This document shows positions 5,723 through 5,969 of a stretch of DNA of 5,969 nucleotides, piece by piece. The translations under genes and the position numbers were made by a program. Where the stretch lies: positions 1 to 5,969 of the forward strand of contig JALRFZ010000760.1 of NCBI GenBank assembly GCA_023253615.1, written 5' to 3'. The notes under the pieces were generated by a model. The model was not told where the DNA came from. It searched no databases and saw only the letters and a program-made list of their open reading frames with translations. Position 1 is the stretch's first letter. Every line of letters begins with the position of its first letter. The stretch is from Verrucomicrobiales bacterium (GTDB lineage Bacteria > Verrucomicrobiota > Verrucomicrobiia > Verrucomicrobiales > DEV007).

Positions 5723-5969
5723 ATGACCAAGAAACCCATGAAATCCACGTTCTTCGTTCTGACCGCGATGTTCGCCTGCGCCGGACCCCTGGCGGCGGGA
5801 ACCCAACTCGAGATCATCGCCAACGCCAACGCACCCACCGTCGACTGGGCCCGCGGGCCTTGGGTGTATTCCTCCGGCAACTTCTACGGCGCCTCCCAGT
5901 TCGGCGGAGCTTCCTCGATGGGGAGCCTCTTCCGCTGCGATCCGGCGACGGGCCAGTATTTCCTGCTCC
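5723..5969 (+). CDS. GloVer-repeat secreted protein, N-terminal part only
   Basis: The frame opens at ATG5723 and is open for 82 codons to the right edge. Residues 1-26 form a Sec signal peptide (MTKKPMKS, then a hydrophobic run to about residue 20, cleavage near LAAG). Residues 51-77, SGNFYGASQFGGASSMGSLF followed by RCDPATG, match one unit of the GloVer tandem repeat (TIGR03803, roughly 'GNFYGTTxxGGxxxxGxVF'), named for its abundance in Gloeobacter and Verrucomicrobia. Such proteins usually carry many units, probably forming a propeller-like extracellular domain, and often end in an anchor. Their function is not established. ATG5738 (MKSTFF) is an equally good start and would give a shorter n-region. 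The upstream gap 5632-5722 holds no clear promoter or terminator. Confidence 0.72.
   Translation, partial: MTKKPMKSTFFVLTAMFACAGPLAAGTQLEIIANANAPTVDWARGPWVYSSGNFYGASQFGGASSMGSLFRCDPATGQYFLL

Overview
The window looks like an ordinary chromosomal stretch from a high-GC bacterium, most probably of the Verrucomicrobiota. This rests on family content: a DUF1080-type (3-keto-disaccharide hydrolase-like) remnant, a thioredoxin lipoprotein with an SHD1-like domain, Tat-exported metallophosphoesterases and the start of a GloVer-repeat protein. Start codons mostly lack a clear Shine-Dalgarno sequence. No phage, plasmid, CRISPR, tRNA or rRNA signal was seen. The taxonomic call is inference; no marker gene is present.

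Layout. At 1-209 (-) lies the N-terminus of a secreted protein of unknown function that runs off the left edge. From about 270 to 604 (+) there is a decayed, frameshifted C-terminal piece of a DUF1080-like domain. It is followed by a secreted GH26-like glycoside hydrolase (642-1616, +) and, 54 bases on, a lipoprotein-like thioredoxin-fold protein with a CxxC motif (1671-2651, +). The latter ends 6 bases from the stop of a convergent pair on the minus strand: a secreted alpha/beta-hydrolase esterase (4590-3703) and then a Tat-signal metallophosphoesterase (3674-2658), 28 bases apart and probably one operon. Diverging from the esterase is a second Tat-signal metallophosphoesterase that resembles the ADPRibase-Mn group (4744-5631, +). 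A GloVer-repeat secreted protein starts at 5723 and runs off the right edge.

Every protein-coding gene carries an export signal, so the region appears devoted to envelope and extracellular work. Likely roles are cleavage of polysaccharide (GH26), removal of ester groups (esterase), hydrolysis of phosphoesters or nucleotide diphosphates (two phosphoesterases) and redox handling outside the cytoplasm (thioredoxin). How these act together is inferred only from neighbourhood.

The most unusual non-coding signal is a 107-base imperfect inverted repeat (4623-4729) in the 153-base gap between the divergent esterase and phosphoesterase. Each gene has the same three-block element upstream in the same orientation relative to itself, and the repeat is flanked by a 3-base direct repeat. 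It may be a duplicated operator or a small palindromic (MITE/REP-like) element. I found no convincing new multi-gene system.
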